A DNA stretch of 43,218 nucleotides from Chelatococcus sp. (GTDB taxonomy: Bacteria > Pseudomonadota > Alphaproteobacteria > Rhizobiales > Beijerinckiaceae): the NCBI GenBank assembly GCA_003248805.1, contig QFQY01000042.1, positions 1-43,218 on the forward strand, given 5' to 3'. Below are positions 1 to 11,073 of this stretch, piece by piece. Positions within the stretch are counted from its first letter, which is position 1. Each line of letters opens with the position of its first letter. The translations under genes and the position numbers were made by a program. Below the pieces are notes generated by a model. It was not told the origin of the DNA and did not search any database. It worked only from the letters and a program-made list of their open reading frames with translations.

Positions 1-103
1 TCGCTCCAAGATGGCCTGAACAACCCCTTGGAATCACGAGTGCCCCAGTCGCTCAACCCTTTCGGGACGGGCTCTAAGGCACAAATGGAGACTACCGAGG
101 CGC

Positions 104-1375
104 TTGCGAGTTACCGGCGCGTTCTTAGGAGCATACGGTCTTTCGGATCATCGCAGCCCCATTATCTATCCGCGTACATCCGTCAATGGTCACCTGACCA
201 TATTCGCAGCACTCGGATGTCCGGCGCCTGCGATCCATCTCCCGTCCGACCACTCTGCAATCTTGCATGCCCTCCGGGTGGGTCGCGCATGGCCTTCGTT
301 TGATAGATTTGGAGAAGACGGTACACCCCCAGAGAGGATTTGCGCACGAGCTGAGCGCTCCCCTGCTGGCCGATACTTCTGGGGAGTCTATCAGCTTTTC
401 GGAGACCTTAAGACAGCGGGCGCATTCTTACTGCACACATTCTGGCAGAAGCAACTAAAGGAAATTGGAGCTACAGATCAACGAACTGAGGAGCGGCAAC
501 GACGGGTCGAAGCGCAGCTAAGGAGGCGGATTGGCATCAGGGCATTCGATCCGTCCGAAGGCGATAGATTGGCGACGCTGGCCAACATTGTGTTGCAAGA
601 GGCAGATGCCGTGCGAGCTACCGTGCGGTCCCTGCGATGGGACAAGCTCAAGTTGGAATTTGACGAGCTGACGGAATCCTTTATCAGCCGCAACCCTTCG
701 CCAGACAACGAAAAAAGCAACGAGAAAGCTGAAGCGGACGAGCGAAAAAATTATACAGAATACTTAAAATCATTCGTTCAGGATCTGTGTTATCTAGGTG
801 TATTGCATCAAGGAGTTGAACATACTTGTCGCCAATGCCTACATCGTTCGTGGACATCTATAGCCGATTTAAAGGCTCAGATTAGCTGCGAAGTATGCCG
901 CAATGAGGAGCCTGCTCCGGTGGACAGGGCATGGCAGTTCCGCCTCAACGGCTTTCTCAGAGAAGCCCTCCAAAGACACGGAATAGGCCCGCTGTTTTGG
1001 GTTTTGAACCAATTTCAGCAGAAAAACTCAACATCGTTTTGGTTTGATGGTCCACTGAATATCTTCTTTGACGACGAGGCGGCGCTTGCTAATAGGCCCA
1101 ATACAGATATTGACCTTACTATCATCGAAAATGGTATAGTGCGCCTGTGTGAGGTAAAGCAATCGGAGCGTCAATTCCTTGATCCCGAAGGACTCGCTCA
1201 AACGATGCTTAGGCTCAGGCCAGATATTGCGATGATCGCAGTGATGGAGCCTGATAGCAAAAAATTACGAGAGAAGTTCGCCCGTTTCTCAAAAATTCTT
1301 GAAGGAAGCGGAATTAAAGCTGAGATACTTACTCTCGACGCAGGCAGAGACTTCGCTGATTGGCCATATTTCTAG
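104..1375 (+). CDS. Accessory protein: zinc ribbon plus PD-(D/E)XK nuclease-like domain; possibly 5'-truncated
   Basis: I do not recognise a named family. The frame gives up to 423 residues. It has a charged helical middle (about 125-220), a zinc-ribbon-like motif (CRQC then CEVC about 18 residues later, near 245-270), a conserved-looking stretch with RLNGFLREALQRHG, and a C-terminal core in which DIDLTII is followed by EVKQ (near 335-353). That D...ExK arrangement is the hallmark of restriction-endonuclease-like folds. Known families with zinc ribbons and such folds often act in defence or DNA repair; that role here is inference. There is no ATG in frame until about residue 366, and the TTG at 104 is only the first possible start. 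The open frame continues back to a stop at 17-19, so the gene may be truncated or begin at another GTG/TTG. It is visibly AT-richer than its neighbours, which suggests transfer. It ends 67 bp before the convergent uvrA stop. Confidence 0.6.
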   Translation: MRVTGAFLGAYGLSDHRSPIIYPRTSVNGHLTIFAALGCPAPAIHLPSDHSAILHALRVGRAWPSFDRFGEDGTPPERICARAERSPAGRYFWGVYQLFGDLKTAGAFLLHTFWQKQLKEIGATDQRTEERQRRVEAQLRRRIGIRAFDPSEGDRLATLANIVLQEADAVRATVRSLRWDKLKLEFDELTESFISRNPSPDNEKSNEKAEADERKNYTEYLKSFVQDLCYLGVLHQGVEHTCRQCLHRSWTSIADLKAQISCEVCRNEEPAPVDRAWQFRLNGFLREALQRHGIGPLFWVLNQFQQKNSTSFWFDGPLNIFFDDEAALANRPNTDIDLTIIENGIVRLCEVKQSERQFLDPEGLAQTMLRLRPDIAMIAVMEPDSKKLREKFARFSKILEGSGIKAEILTLDAGRDFADWPYF

Positions 1376-1442
1376 TGCGGCGAGCTGCCGTTCAGCGTTA
1401 TCACCAGCATGAACGCAATCTTCGATACCTTCTCTATTAGCA

Positions 1443-4511
<3,069 letters not shown>

Positions 4512-4780
4512 GGGGCGTCCGATGCGGGTGAGGCCTGATAGATACGGCAAATGCCGGGCCATGCCAGCCCGCTTGCCGGCCGGCGGGATTGTCTAGCACG
4601 CAGGGGCGGCGGAGAGTGCCCCGGACCGCCGCAAGGTGCTGACAGGAGATGGCAGCAATCCATCGCCCGGCCCCTCGCGGTTTGTCCGCGCCGGGCGCCT
4701 TATCGCCGACCCGGCGGGGCGAGGGATCAAGAGCGAGCCGTGCCGCGTTGAAGGCCTCGGGGCGAACAGGGAGACGCGCG

Positions 4781-5779
4781 ATGTCGATCAGAACCGTTCT
4801 GCAGGCCGGCGCTCTCGCGCTCGGCGTCATCATGGCCGGGCCGCTGGCGGCCTGCGAGCTCGACCGGCCGCTGAAGATGGCCGGGCTCGACTACGATTCC
4901 GCCGCCTTCCATACCGCCGTCGTCAGCGCCATCGCCGAGCGCGGCTTCGGCTGCAAGGTCGAGCGGGTGCCGGGCGCGATCGCGCCGCTGGTCAACGGGC
5001 TGGCGCGGGGCGATGTCGACATCGTCATGGAGATCTGGGCGGCCAACCCGGTCGAGGCCTGGGTCAAGGCGGCGGAGGCGGGCAGGGTGGTGCCGCTCGG
5101 CACCACCTTCCCCGATGCGAGCGAGGGCTGGTTCGTGCCGCGCTATCTCGTCGCCGGGCCGGACGCCAAGGCCCCGGAGCTGAAATCGGTCGCCGATCTC
5201 AAGCGCTACAAGGCGCTGTTCGCCGATCCCGAGGAGCCCGCCAAGGGGCGCTTCTACAACTGCGTCGCCGGCTGGGTCTGCGAGGGCATCAACACCAAGA
5301 AGCTCGCGGCCTATGGGCTCGGCGACGATTTCACCAACACGCGCGGCGGCTCGCCCGAGGCGCTGGTGGCGGCGATCGAGACCGCGCTGAAGCGCAAGCG
5401 CCCGGTGCTGTTCTATTACTGGGGGCCGAGCTGGCTGCTCGGGGCCTATGATCTCGTGAAGCTGGAGGAGCCCCCCTTCGACGCCGCGATCTGGGCCGAG
5501 CTGAAGGCGAGCGACGCGCCCGCCCGCGCCACGGCCTATCCGGTCAGCCGGGTGATGATCGGCGCCAACGCCGCGTTTCCCGGCAAGGCGCCTGAGCTCG
5601 CCGCCTTCTTCAAGGCCTATGGCATGAGCGCGGAGACGACATCGAAGATGCTGGCGCAGGCGCGCGAGGCGGGCATCACGCCCGAGCAGCAGGCGCTGGT
5701 CTTCCTCAAGGCGCAGCCCGAGCTGTGGAAGCGCTGGCTGCCGCCCGAAGTGGCCCGGAAGGTCGCGGCGAGCCTGTGA
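4781..5779 (+). CDS. Glycine betaine/choline-type ABC transporter substrate-binding protein
   Basis: A 332-residue exported protein of the OpuAC/ProX-like family that captures quaternary ammonium compounds in the periplasm. The ATG at 4781 follows a purine-rich AGGGAG ribosome site; a longer upstream frame is not needed. The N-terminus is a signal peptide (MSIRTVLQAGALALGVIMAG). It ends in LAAC, which could be a lipobox or a cleavage site just before a disulfide cysteine. Aromatic-rich stretches typical of the betaine cage are present: VMEIWAAN, GWFVPRY and FYYWGPSWLLGAY. Its stop overlaps the GTG start of the permease, so the two are translationally coupled. No ATP-binding subunit is adjacent. 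The exact ligand cannot be read from the sequence. Confidence 0.88.
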   Translation: MSIRTVLQAGALALGVIMAGPLAACELDRPLKMAGLDYDSAAFHTAVVSAIAERGFGCKVERVPGAIAPLVNGLARGDVDIVMEIWAANPVEAWVKAAEAGRVVPLGTTFPDASEGWFVPRYLVAGPDAKAPELKSVADLKRYKALFADPEEPAKGRFYNCVAGWVCEGINTKKLAAYGLGDDFTNTRGGSPEALVAAIETALKRKRPVLFYYWGPSWLLGAYDLVKLEEPPFDAAIWAELKASDAPARATAYPVSRVMIGANAAFPGKAPELAAFFKAYGMSAETTSKMLAQAREAGITPEQQALVFLKAQPELWKRWLPPEVARKVAASL

Positions 5780-6624
5780 GCGACAGCTGGCCGCCTGATC
5801 TCGGCAGGACGCTCCAGTCCTGGGTCAACCGCGCCGTCGATGCGGTCGTCACCGGCCATGGCGACAGGCTGGATGGGCTCTCGGCGCTGCTGACGGCGCC
5901 GGTGCGCTGGATCGAGGCGGGGCTGCTGCAGCTGCCCGTGCCGGTGGCGATCGGGCTGGCGGGGGCGGGCGCGCTGCTGGCGCGGCCGCGCCTGCGCTTC
6001 GGGCTCGGCATGGCGGCGCTGCCGGCCGCCATCGCGCTGCTCGGCGTCTGGCAGGCGGCGATGCAGTCGCTGGCGCTGATCACTGTCGCGGTGCTGCTGG
6101 TCGCGGCGCTCGGGCTGCCGCTCGGCATCGCGGCGGCGCGCTGGCCCGGGCTCTCGCGCGTGCTGGCGCCGGTCTACGACCTGATGCAGACGATCCCGAG
6201 CTTCGTCTATCTGATCCCGGTCGCGATGGTTCTGGGGCTGGGGCGGGCCCCGGCGCTGATCGCGACGCTGATCTACGCGCTGCCGCCCTTCGCGCGCCTG
6301 ACCGAGCTCGGCCTGCGCGAGATCGACCGGGAATTCGTGGCGGCGGCGCGCGCGCTCGGCCTGAGCGGCCGGCAGACGCTGTGGCTGGTCGAGCTGCCGC
6401 TGGCCCGGCCGGCGATCCTGCAGGGGCTGAACCAGGCGATCATGATGGCGCTCGCCATGGTGGTGGTCGCCTCGATGATCGGCGCCAAGGGCCTTGGCGA
6501 GACCGTGCTGCTCGGGCTGCAACGGGCCGATCCGGGGCTCGGCTTCGTCGGCGGGCTGGCGATCGTGCTGCTGGCGATCTGGCTGGACCGGATGGCCGGG
6601 GCGGTGCTGGGGAGGAAGGTGTGA
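5776..6624 (+). CDS. ABC transporter permease, glycine betaine/proline type (ProW-like)
   Basis: Inner-membrane permease of 282 residues. I chose the GTG at 5776 because it overlaps the upstream TGA stop (GTGA), a standard coupling arrangement; the first ATG in the frame (5725) lies well inside the preceding gene. Hydrophobic segments fill the protein from about residue 45. The permease hallmark loop is seen as EFVAAARALGLSGRQTLWLVELPLARPAI (quoted parts: EFVAAARALG, ELPLARPAI), which docks to the ATPase. The motif YDLMQTIPSFVYLIP is typical of ProW/OpuAB proteins. It forms a two-gene operon with the upstream binding protein. The ATPase partner must be encoded elsewhere or shared. Confidence 0.9.
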   Translation: MSDSWPPDLGRTLQSWVNRAVDAVVTGHGDRLDGLSALLTAPVRWIEAGLLQLPVPVAIGLAGAGALLARPRLRFGLGMAALPAAIALLGVWQAAMQSLALITVAVLLVAALGLPLGIAAARWPGLSRVLAPVYDLMQTIPSFVYLIPVAMVLGLGRAPALIATLIYALPPFARLTELGLREIDREFVAAARALGLSGRQTLWLVELPLARPAILQGLNQAIMMALAMVVVASMIGAKGLGETVLLGLQRADPGLGFVGGLAIVLLAIWLDRMAGAVLGRKV

Positions 6625-6642
6625 GGAGGGTTTCCTCCGTTT
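6625..6642 (+). terminator. Possible weak terminator hairpin after the betaine-type permease
   Basis: GGAGG, a 4-nt loop and CCTCC are followed by GTTT directly after the permease stop. The 5-bp GC stem is short and the T-run is poor, so this is only a candidate. It lies between the permease and the convergent TetR gene. Confidence 0.3.
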
Positions 6643-6695
6643 GACGGTCAACTCAAAGCGGATGTCGGCGGATACCCAGCTGCGCTGGTGATGTA

Positions 6696-7241
6696 TCAGT
6701 TTTGGCGATCCAGCCAGGCGCGGGTCTCGCTCAGGATTTTCTCGGATAGCGCGGAGTCGTCGACAGCACGCGCGAGGATCACCGCGCCGATCATGGCTGC
6801 GTAAGTGCCAATGGTCTCGCGGCCCCGATGGTCGACGATGCCGCCCGGCATCACCGCCTCGATCCGCTCGATCTGGGCGCGGATGCTTGCGGTCATGGCG
6901 GACCGCGTGTCAGCGGGCCGCAACCGGACGTCGGCCGCCAGCGCTGCTATCGGGCAGCCGCCACCAGCATCGTCCCGGTGAGCCGAAGACAGGTAAGCCG
7001 CCAGAAACCCGGGCAGACTGCTTTCCGAGCCTGCCTTCTCCGTCGCCGCGTGCTCGATGGCATGCGCCAGGAGGTCCTCTTTCGATGAGAAGTGACCGTA
7101 GAAGCCGCCATGCGTCAGACCGGCGGCCTTCATCACCTCGGCGACGCTGACCGCCTCAAATCCCTTTTCACGGAACAGTCGACTGGCCTCCGAGAGGATG
7201 CGCCGGCGGTTCTCACGCATTTGTTCCTGAGTGACGCGCAT
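6696..7241 (-). CDS. TetR/AcrR-family transcriptional regulator
   Basis: A 181-residue DNA-binding repressor. Residues about 10-55 form the TetR helix-turn-helix, with RRRILSEASRLFREKGFEAVSVAEVM followed by AAGLTHGGFYGHFSSKEDLL (quoted core: GLTHGGFYGHFSSKEDL). The C-terminal half is variable and alpha-helical and would bind the inducer; CPIAALAADV is a recurrent motif in this subgroup. The gene is divergent from a short-chain dehydrogenase with about 100 bp between starts. That is the classic layout for a regulator that controls its neighbour and itself. The inducer is unknown; the neighbours suggest an aldehyde, ketone or quinone-like compound. Confidence 0.92.
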   Translation of the reverse strand: MRVTQEQMRENRRRILSEASRLFREKGFEAVSVAEVMKAAGLTHGGFYGHFSSKEDLLAHAIEHAATEKAGSESSLPGFLAAYLSSAHRDDAGGGCPIAALAADVRLRPADTRSAMTASIRAQIERIEAVMPGGIVDHRGRETIGTYAAMIGAVILARAVDDSALSEKILSETRAWLDRQN

Positions 7242-7266
7242 GCCCGAAAAACCCCCTTTGAGCTCG

Positions 7267-7296
7267 TTGACAATAACATGACGGCTATCATATTAA
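7267..7296 (+). promoter_or_regulatory. Sigma70-like promoter with putative TetR operator in front of the dehydrogenase
   Basis: TTGACA (7267-7272) and TATTAA (7291-7296) are spaced 18 bp, a near-consensus promoter pointing at the dehydrogenase. The spacer contains ATGACGGCTATCAT, an ATGA/TCAT inverted repeat with a 6-bp centre, a plausible repressor half-site pair. The region is markedly AT-rich compared with its surroundings. Operator assignment is inference. Confidence 0.55.
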
Positions 7297-7344
7297 ATAG
7301 CAATCATGATGATCGTAATGAAAAATTCGACGAGGAACACGAGC

Positions 7345-8133
7345 ATGTCGACCAAGCCCACAGTTCTGATCACCGGAGCCTCCTCCGGAATCGGGGCCAC
7401 CTATGCCGAACGGTTCGCGCGGCGCGGCCATGATCTCGTGCTGGTCGCCCGCGACAAGGCCCGGATGGAGGATCTCGCCGAGCGGCTCCATCGGGACAGC
7501 GGCGTGGCCATCGACATCATCCAGGCGGATCTCACTGCGCCGGAGCAAGTCCGGGCCGTCGAGGCTCGCCTGCGCGGCGACGCGCGGATCGGCATCCTCG
7601 TCAACAATGCCGGGACGAATATCGGCGGCTCCTTCAGCGACCAGTCCACCGACGACATCGAGCGTCTCGTGACACTGAACTCCACCTCGGTGCTGCGCCT
7701 CGCCAGCGCAGTCTCTCCGCGTTTCGCCGAGGCCGGTGAGGGCGCCATCATCAACATCAGTTCCGCCGTCGGGCTCGTCCCCGAGTTCGGCGCCTCGGTC
7801 TACACGGCCACCAAGGCGTTCGTCCTGTTCCTGTCGCGGGCCTTGAGCCATGAGCTCGCGCCCAAGGGCGTGTATGTCCAGGCGGTGCTGCCGGCGGCGA
7901 CCCGCACCGAGATCTGGAGCCGGGCGGGCGCGGACCTGGCGTCGCTCCCCCCGATGATGGAGGTCGGCGACCTCGTCGATGCCGCGCTGATCGGGTTCGA
8001 CCGCCGCGAGGTCGTGACGATCCCGCACCTTCACGACGCGGGCCAGTGGGATGCCTTCGAGGCGGCGAGACAGGCGATGATCCCGGGCTTCGGCACGGTC
8101 AAACCGGCTCCGCGCTATACGTCCGCCGCGTGA
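7345..8133 (+). CDS. Short-chain dehydrogenase/reductase (SDR)
   Basis: A 262-residue NAD(P)-dependent oxidoreductase of the classical SDR family. The Rossmann motif TGASSGIG lies near residue 10, NNAG near 90, the catalytic serine in NISSAVG near 140 and the YxxxK pair in YTATK near 155. I chose the ATG at 7345, which has a GAGGA ribosome site 9 nt upstream; an upstream ATG at 7306 lies in the promoter region. The gene is followed after 36 bp by a medium-chain oxidoreductase, so the two probably form a transcript under the divergent TetR protein. The substrate is unknown. Confidence 0.93.
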   Translation: MSTKPTVLITGASSGIGATYAERFARRGHDLVLVARDKARMEDLAERLHRDSGVAIDIIQADLTAPEQVRAVEARLRGDARIGILVNNAGTNIGGSFSDQSTDDIERLVTLNSTSVLRLASAVSPRFAEAGEGAIINISSAVGLVPEFGASVYTATKAFVLFLSRALSHELAPKGVYVQAVLPAATRTEIWSRAGADLASLPPMMEVGDLVDAALIGFDRREVVTIPHLHDAGQWDAFEAARQAMIPGFGTVKPAPRYTSAA

Positions 8134-8169
8134 CGGCGCTGCGGCATCGTCATTGGGAGCCTCGACGCC

Positions 8170-9171
8170 ATGAAGGCCTTCATCCTCGACCGCTACAAGA
8201 AGAAGCAGCCGCTCCGGCTCGGCGACGTGCCCGAGCCGGAGATGGGGAACAGTGACGTTCTCGTCGAAATCGAGGCCGCCGGACTGAATCTGCTCGATGC
8301 CAAGATCCGCAACGGCGAGTTCAAGCTTCTCCTGCCGTACAGGCCGCCCTTCGTGCTCGGGCACGATCTCGCCGGGACCGTCGTGAGGGTGGGACCAGAC
8401 GTGCGGCGCTTCAAGGTCGGCGATGCGGTCTATGCGCGCCCGCGCGACGGACAGATCGGGACGTTCGCGCAGCGCATCGCCGTCGACGAGGCGGACCTCG
8501 CTCTCAAGCCGAAGAACCTGTCGATGGCCGAGGCGGCGTCCATTCCCCTCGTCGGGCTGACGGCGTGGCAGGCCCTGGTCGGGTTGGCGCAGCTCAAGGT
8601 GGGCGACAAGGTGCTGATCCATGCCGGTTCCGGCGGCGTCGGCACCTTCGCCATCCAGCTCGCCAAGCATCTGGGGGCGACGGTGGCGACGACGACGAGC
8701 GCGGCGAACGCCGATTTGGTCAGGAGCCTGGGCGCTGATGTCGTGATCGACTACAGGCGCGAGAATTTCGAGGAGATCCTTTCGGGCTACGACGTCGTCC
8801 TCAATAGCCTGGACGCCGCGACGCTGCGGAAGTCACTGGAGGTTTTCAGGCCGGGAGGGAAGCTGATCTCCATCTCGGGCCCGCCGGATCCGGCTTTCGC
8901 GAAGGCGCTGGGCCTGAACTGGTTCCTCGCGCAGGTCATGCGCCTGCTCAGCCTCGGCATCCGCCGCAAGGCGCGGCGTCGCGGCGTCGACTATGCCTTC
9001 CTGTTCATGCGCGCGAGCGGGGAGCAGTTGGCGGGCATCACGTCGCTGATCGAGGCTGGCGTGATACGCCCGGTCATCGACCGGATCGTGCCGTTCGAGG
9101 CCACCGATCGAGCGCTGACGGAACTCGAGGCTGGCCGGTCGAAGGGCAAGGTCGTCGTCGCGATGCGTTGA
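8170..9171 (+). CDS. NADP-dependent medium-chain oxidoreductase (quinone oxidoreductase-like)
   Basis: A 333-residue member of the MDR superfamily. The N-terminal GroES-like domain shows EIEAAGLNLLDAKIRNGEF and LGHDLAGTVVRVG. The nucleotide-binding domain has the motif HAGSGGVGTFAIQLAK near residue 155. The catalytic-zinc cysteine of true alcohol dehydrogenases is absent, which points to a zinc-independent quinone or enone reductase. The C-terminus has KGKVVVAM, typical of this group. It lies 36 bp after the SDR gene in the same direction and is probably co-regulated by the TetR protein. This set resembles TetR-controlled detoxification modules; the natural substrate cannot be told. Confidence 0.9.
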   Translation: MKAFILDRYKKKQPLRLGDVPEPEMGNSDVLVEIEAAGLNLLDAKIRNGEFKLLLPYRPPFVLGHDLAGTVVRVGPDVRRFKVGDAVYARPRDGQIGTFAQRIAVDEADLALKPKNLSMAEAASIPLVGLTAWQALVGLAQLKVGDKVLIHAGSGGVGTFAIQLAKHLGATVATTTSAANADLVRSLGADVVIDYRRENFEEILSGYDVVLNSLDAATLRKSLEVFRPGGKLISISGPPDPAFAKALGLNWFLAQVMRLLSLGIRRKARRRGVDYAFLFMRASGEQLAGITSLIEAGVIRPVIDRIVPFEATDRALTELEAGRSKGKVVVAMR

Positions 9172-9310
9172 TGCGCGCCGCGGTCCAAAGGCCGGCGCTC
9201 ATCCGTGCCGGCCGCTTCGTCCGGCTCGTCGGCGGGGCCAAATCACATGCCGGGTAGCAGACACTCTCAGCATGGCCCCGCGCCGGTGACCGATCTCTCG
9301 GACTGCCCGC

Positions 9311-10933
9311 TCACCCCCTCAACCCCGGCGCCTCCTGCCCGGTGCGGGCGACGTATTCCGTGTAGCCGCCGCCATAGGCGTGGACGCCGTCGGGCGTCAG
9401 CTCCAGAACGCGGTTGGAGAGGGCGGCGAGGAAGTGCCGGTCGTGGCTGACGAAGAGCATCGTGCCCTCATAGGCGGCCAGCGCCTCGATCAGCATTTCC
9501 TTGGTGGCGATGTCGAGATGGTTGGTCGGCTCGTCCAGCACGAGGAAATTCGGCGGATCGTAGAGCATCTTGGCCATGACGAGGCGGGCCTTCTCGCCGC
9601 CTGAGAGCACGCGGCAGCGCTTCTCGACATCGTCTCCCGAGAAGCCGAAGCAGCCGGCCAGCGCCCTGAGCGAGCCCTGGTTCGCCTGCGGGAACGAGTC
9701 CTCCAGCGTCTCGAAGACGGTCCTGTCGCCGTCGAGCAGCTCCATGGCGTGCTGGGCGAAATAGCCGAGCTTGACGTTGGCGCCGAGCGCGACCGTGCCG
9801 GAATCGGGCTCGGAGGTGCCGGTGACCAGCTTGAGCAGGGTCGACTTGCCGGCGCCGTTGACGCCCATCACGCACCAGCGCTCGCGCCGGCGGATCTGGA
9901 AGTCGAAGCCCTCATAGATGATCTTCTCGCCATAGCGCTTGTGCACGCCCTTGAGGCCGGCGACGTCGTCGCCCGAGCGCGGGGCGGGCTGGAACTCGAA
10001 CTTCACGGTCTGGCGGCGCTTGGGCGGCTCGACGCGCTCGATCTTGTCGAGCTTCTTGACGCGGCTCTGCACCTGCGCCGCATGCGAGGCGCGGGCCTTG
10101 AAGCGCTCGATGAAGGCGATCTCCTTGGCGAGCATCGCCTGCTGGCGCTCGAACTGCGCCTGCTGCTGCTTGTCGGTGAGCGCGCGCTGCTGCTGGTAGA
10201 ACTCGTAGTCGCCGGTGTAGCTCGTCAGCGTGCCGGCATCGATCTCGACGATCTTGTTGACGATCCGGTTCATGAAGGCGCGGTCGTGCGAGGTCATCAG
10301 CAGGGCGCCCTCATAGCCCTTCAGGAACGCCTCCAGCCAGATCAGGCTCTCGATGTCGAGATGGTTGCTCGGCTCGTCGAGCAGCATCACGTCGGGCGCC
10401 ATCAGCAGGATGCGGGCGAGCGCGACGCGCATCTTCCAGCCGCCGGAGAGCGCGCCGACATCGCCCTCCATCATCGCCTGGCTGAAGCCGAGGCCGGCCA
10501 GCACCTCGCGGGCGCGGCCGTCGAGCGCGTAGCCGTCGAGCTCCTCGAAGCGCGCCTGAACCTCGCCATAGCGGGTGACGATCTCCTCCATCTCGTCGGC
10601 GCGGTCGGGATCGGCCATGGCGGCCTCGAGCGCCGCCAGCTCGGCCGCGACGCTCGAGACCGGGCCGGCGCCGTCCATCACCGCCGCGACGGTCGAGACG
10701 CCCGCCATCTCGCCGACATCCTGGCTGAAATAGCCGATGGTGATGCCGCGATCGATCGAGACCTGGCCCTCGTCGGGCGCCTCCTCGCCGGTGACGAGCC
10801 GGAAGAGCGTCGTCTTGCCGGCGCCGTTGGGGCCGACGAGGCCGATCTTCTCGCCCTTCTGCAAGGCCGCGCTGGCCTCGATGAAGACGATCTGCTTGCC
10901 GTTCTGCTTGCTGATGCTTTCGAGTCTGATCAT
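9311..10933 (-). CDS. ABC-F family ATPase (ribosome-associated type)
   Basis: A 540-residue soluble protein with two ABC domains and no membrane segments, which defines ABC-F. The first ABC has GPNGAGKTTLF (about residue 34), signature LSGGWKMRVALA and LLDEPSNHLDIESL. The second has GVNGAGKSTLL, signature LSGGEKARLVMAK and LDEPTNHLDI. Between them is a charged Gln-rich linker (YQQQRALTDKQQQAQFERQQ and on), the P-site tRNA-interaction motif region of ABC-F factors. Overall it resembles the YbiT/Uup-type housekeeping branch rather than an antibiotic-protection protein, but that is judgement. It is a single gene with a palindromic repeat just upstream. Confidence 0.93.
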   Translation of the reverse strand: MIRLESISKQNGKQIVFIEASAALQKGEKIGLVGPNGAGKTTLFRLVTGEEAPDEGQVSIDRGITIGYFSQDVGEMAGVSTVAAVMDGAGPVSSVAAELAALEAAMADPDRADEMEEIVTRYGEVQARFEELDGYALDGRAREVLAGLGFSQAMMEGDVGALSGGWKMRVALARILLMAPDVMLLDEPSNHLDIESLIWLEAFLKGYEGALLMTSHDRAFMNRIVNKIVEIDAGTLTSYTGDYEFYQQQRALTDKQQQAQFERQQAMLAKEIAFIERFKARASHAAQVQSRVKKLDKIERVEPPKRRQTVKFEFQPAPRSGDDVAGLKGVHKRYGEKIIYEGFDFQIRRRERWCVMGVNGAGKSTLLKLVTGTSEPDSGTVALGANVKLGYFAQHAMELLDGDRTVFETLEDSFPQANQGSLRALAGCFGFSGDDVEKRCRVLSGGEKARLVMAKMLYDPPNFLVLDEPTNHLDIATKEMLIEALAAYEGTMLFVSHDRHFLAALSNRVLELTPDGVHAYGGGYTEYVARTGQEAPGLRG

Positions 10934-10960
10934 GGGGCTATCGACGTGGAAGAGGTCTGA

Positions 10961-11038
10961 GCGTCATGCTCGGGCATGACCCGAGCCTCTCCTGCAAGAG
11001 ATTCTCGGGTCTGCGCTTCGCTTCGCCCGAGAATGACG
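10961..11038. repeat. Intergenic palindromic repeat element
   Basis: An intergenic block with nested inverted repeats. The perfect pair ATTCTCGGG (11001-11009) and CCCGAGAAT (11026-11034) encloses a 16-nt loop containing CGCTTCGCTTCG. An outer CGTCATGCTCGGG at the left is matched by CCCGAGAATGACG at the right. The form resembles the multi-copy extragenic palindromes of Hyphomicrobiales. It lies between the ABC-F start and the aminotransferase stop. Confidence 0.7.
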
Positions 11039-11073
11039 GCTTGATGATGGTGGCTACGGTGCGGCTGTCCGGT

